Source: Pseudomonadota bacterium (GTDB taxonomy: Bacteria; Pseudomonadota; Gammaproteobacteria; Steroidobacterales; Steroidobacteraceae). Taken from it: 6,526 nt of DNA. The first letter of the stretch is position 1. The number at the start of each line of letters is the position of its first letter. The position numbers and the translations under genes were made by a program. The stretch covers positions 1 through 6,526 of the forward strand of contig JAKAZP010000152.1 of assembly GCA_021815905.1 (NCBI GenBank). The letters run 5' to 3'. Under the pieces are notes generated by a model. The model was given only the letters and a program-made list of their open reading frames with translations, made no database searches and was not told the origin of the DNA. Shown piece by piece: positions 5,907 to 6,526 of this stretch.

Positions 5907-6458
5907 GCGTCCTTCGGCGGTCGTGTCGGCGGACTTCACCCGCTCGAACACCAGACGTCGCGAGAGGTGCATGATCGGGGAATCCGATGTCTCGAGGATG
6001 GTGAGCGTCTGCCCGTCGGGCGAGAACACGTAGGTGTTCAAGGTGGAGATCCGCAGGCCGAACAGGCTGGAAAGTCCGTCCACGATCAGCGTGCAATTCT
6101 GCCAGCGGGCGATGACCGAGGTCGGCACACCGTACAGAACCGATTTCGTACGGGTGGGCTGCGGCCGGCCATCGGGTCTGAACGAATAACTCCAGGTCTC
6201 ATGGAGATGTCGCCCGCTGAACGACCAGCGCTCCTCGATCCGGGTGCCCTCTTCGCGCAGGCGCAGCCCGACGTTGCGGACCGTGTAGTAGGGGCTGAAG
6301 CTGAGCGAAGGTCCCATCTGACTTTCGCGCAGGCTGAGCCGCCAGCTCCCCTCGAGAGGGTGACAGCTCTGCGCCGCGGCCACTGAGCTCGTGGCGGTCG
6401 CGAGCGCCAGCACGAGGAGACTGCCTGCCGTTCGCCTTATCGCCCGGAATTGTCGCAT
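5904..6458 (-). CDS. Secreted beta-rich protein of unknown function, upstream partner of GH39
   Basis: This is a 184-aa protein with no function I can assign. The ATG at 6458 is preferred over an in-frame ATG at 6509: GAGGA lies 9 nt upstream, and it begins a clean signal peptide (RRTAGSLLVLALATATSSVAAA, likely cut after A29). The mature part opens with LEGSWRLSLRESQMGP (35-50), like the GTWKLN-type opening of small exported beta-barrel proteins common in environmental bacteria. It continues as alternating beta-strands: SYSFRPDGRPQPT (90-102), the NCTLIVDG strand (121-128), VFSPDGQTLTILET (144-157) and the closing LVFERVK (169-175). There are two Cys (32 and 122), which could form a disulfide. 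No catalytic motif is evident. The next gene, GH39, starts 9 bp on and is probably cotranscribed, so a role at the cell surface beside the glycosidase, such as glycan binding, is possible but is pure inference. A lipocalin-like fold is my best structural guess. Confidence 0.8.
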   Translation of the reverse strand: MRQFRAIRRTAGSLLVLALATATSSVAAAQSCHPLEGSWRLSLRESQMGPSLSFSPYYTVRNVGLRLREEGTRIEERWSFSGRHLHETWSYSFRPDGRPQPTRTKSVLYGVPTSVIARWQNCTLIVDGLSSLFGLRISTLNTYVFSPDGQTLTILETSDSPIMHLSRRLVFERVKSADTTAEGR

Positions 6459-6526
6459 TCGCCCGAATCCTCGCGCCAGCCGCGCTGCTTGAGGCGGCCA
6501 CGGACGCATCGGGCGGCGATCGCCCC

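Noticed and set aside
6459..6509. Longer start of the secreted-protein gene at ATG 6509
   Set aside because: It would place 17 extra residues before the signal peptide and shows no clear ribosome-binding site; the ATG at 6458 has GAGGA at a normal distance.
6459..6526. LacI-type operator or promoter for the GH39 unit
   Set aside because: I found no TGNNANCGNTNNCA match and no convincing -35/-10 pair in the 68 bases available; the true promoter may lie beyond the window.

Overview
The window is GC-rich and densely coded. It reads as part of a polysaccharide- or glycoside-utilisation locus from a Gram-negative bacterium. Three things suggest a proteobacterium: exported glycoside hydrolases with twin-arginine-type signals, the recognisable tail of a TonB-dependent outer-membrane receptor, and a regulator resembling CytR of the gammaproteobacteria. 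A Xanthomonadales- or Steroidobacter-like gammaproteobacterium, or a carbohydrate-degrading alphaproteobacterium, would fit. The sequence alone does not fix the taxon.

Layout. Left arm (minus strand): a divergent control region at about 3191-3352 drives a unit reading leftwards. It first meets a broken C-terminal stub of a TonB-dependent receptor gene (3045-3187), then an intact GH78 alpha-L-rhamnosidase-like gene (414-2975). Seven bases later comes a type B carboxylesterase gene, cut off by the window edge (1-406). Centre (plus strand): a LacI/CytR-type repressor gene (3353-4375). Right arm (minus strand, converging on the repressor gene): a two-gene unit of a small secreted beta-rich protein of unknown function (5904-6458), then a GH39 beta-xylosidase-like enzyme (4380-5894). 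The stop codon of the first gene lies next to the ribosome-binding site of the second.

How the genes may work together (inference). The repressor probably senses a small sugar or oligosaccharide. It probably binds the LacI-type operator at 3240-3253, which overlaps the -10 box of a good minus-strand promoter, so it would control the GH78-esterase unit. GH78 would remove terminal rhamnose, GH39 would remove xylose or a related pentose, and the esterase would remove acyl groups. Together that is a toolkit for a decorated plant glycan or glycoside. The receptor that would normally import the products has been deleted down to its last 40 or so codons, while the promoter and operator in front of it survive.

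The 377-base stretch without an intact gene (2976-3352) holds the receptor remnant, the operator, both divergent promoters and an unexplained 8-bp inverted repeat. No RNA gene, insertion sequence, CRISPR array or transposase was seen.
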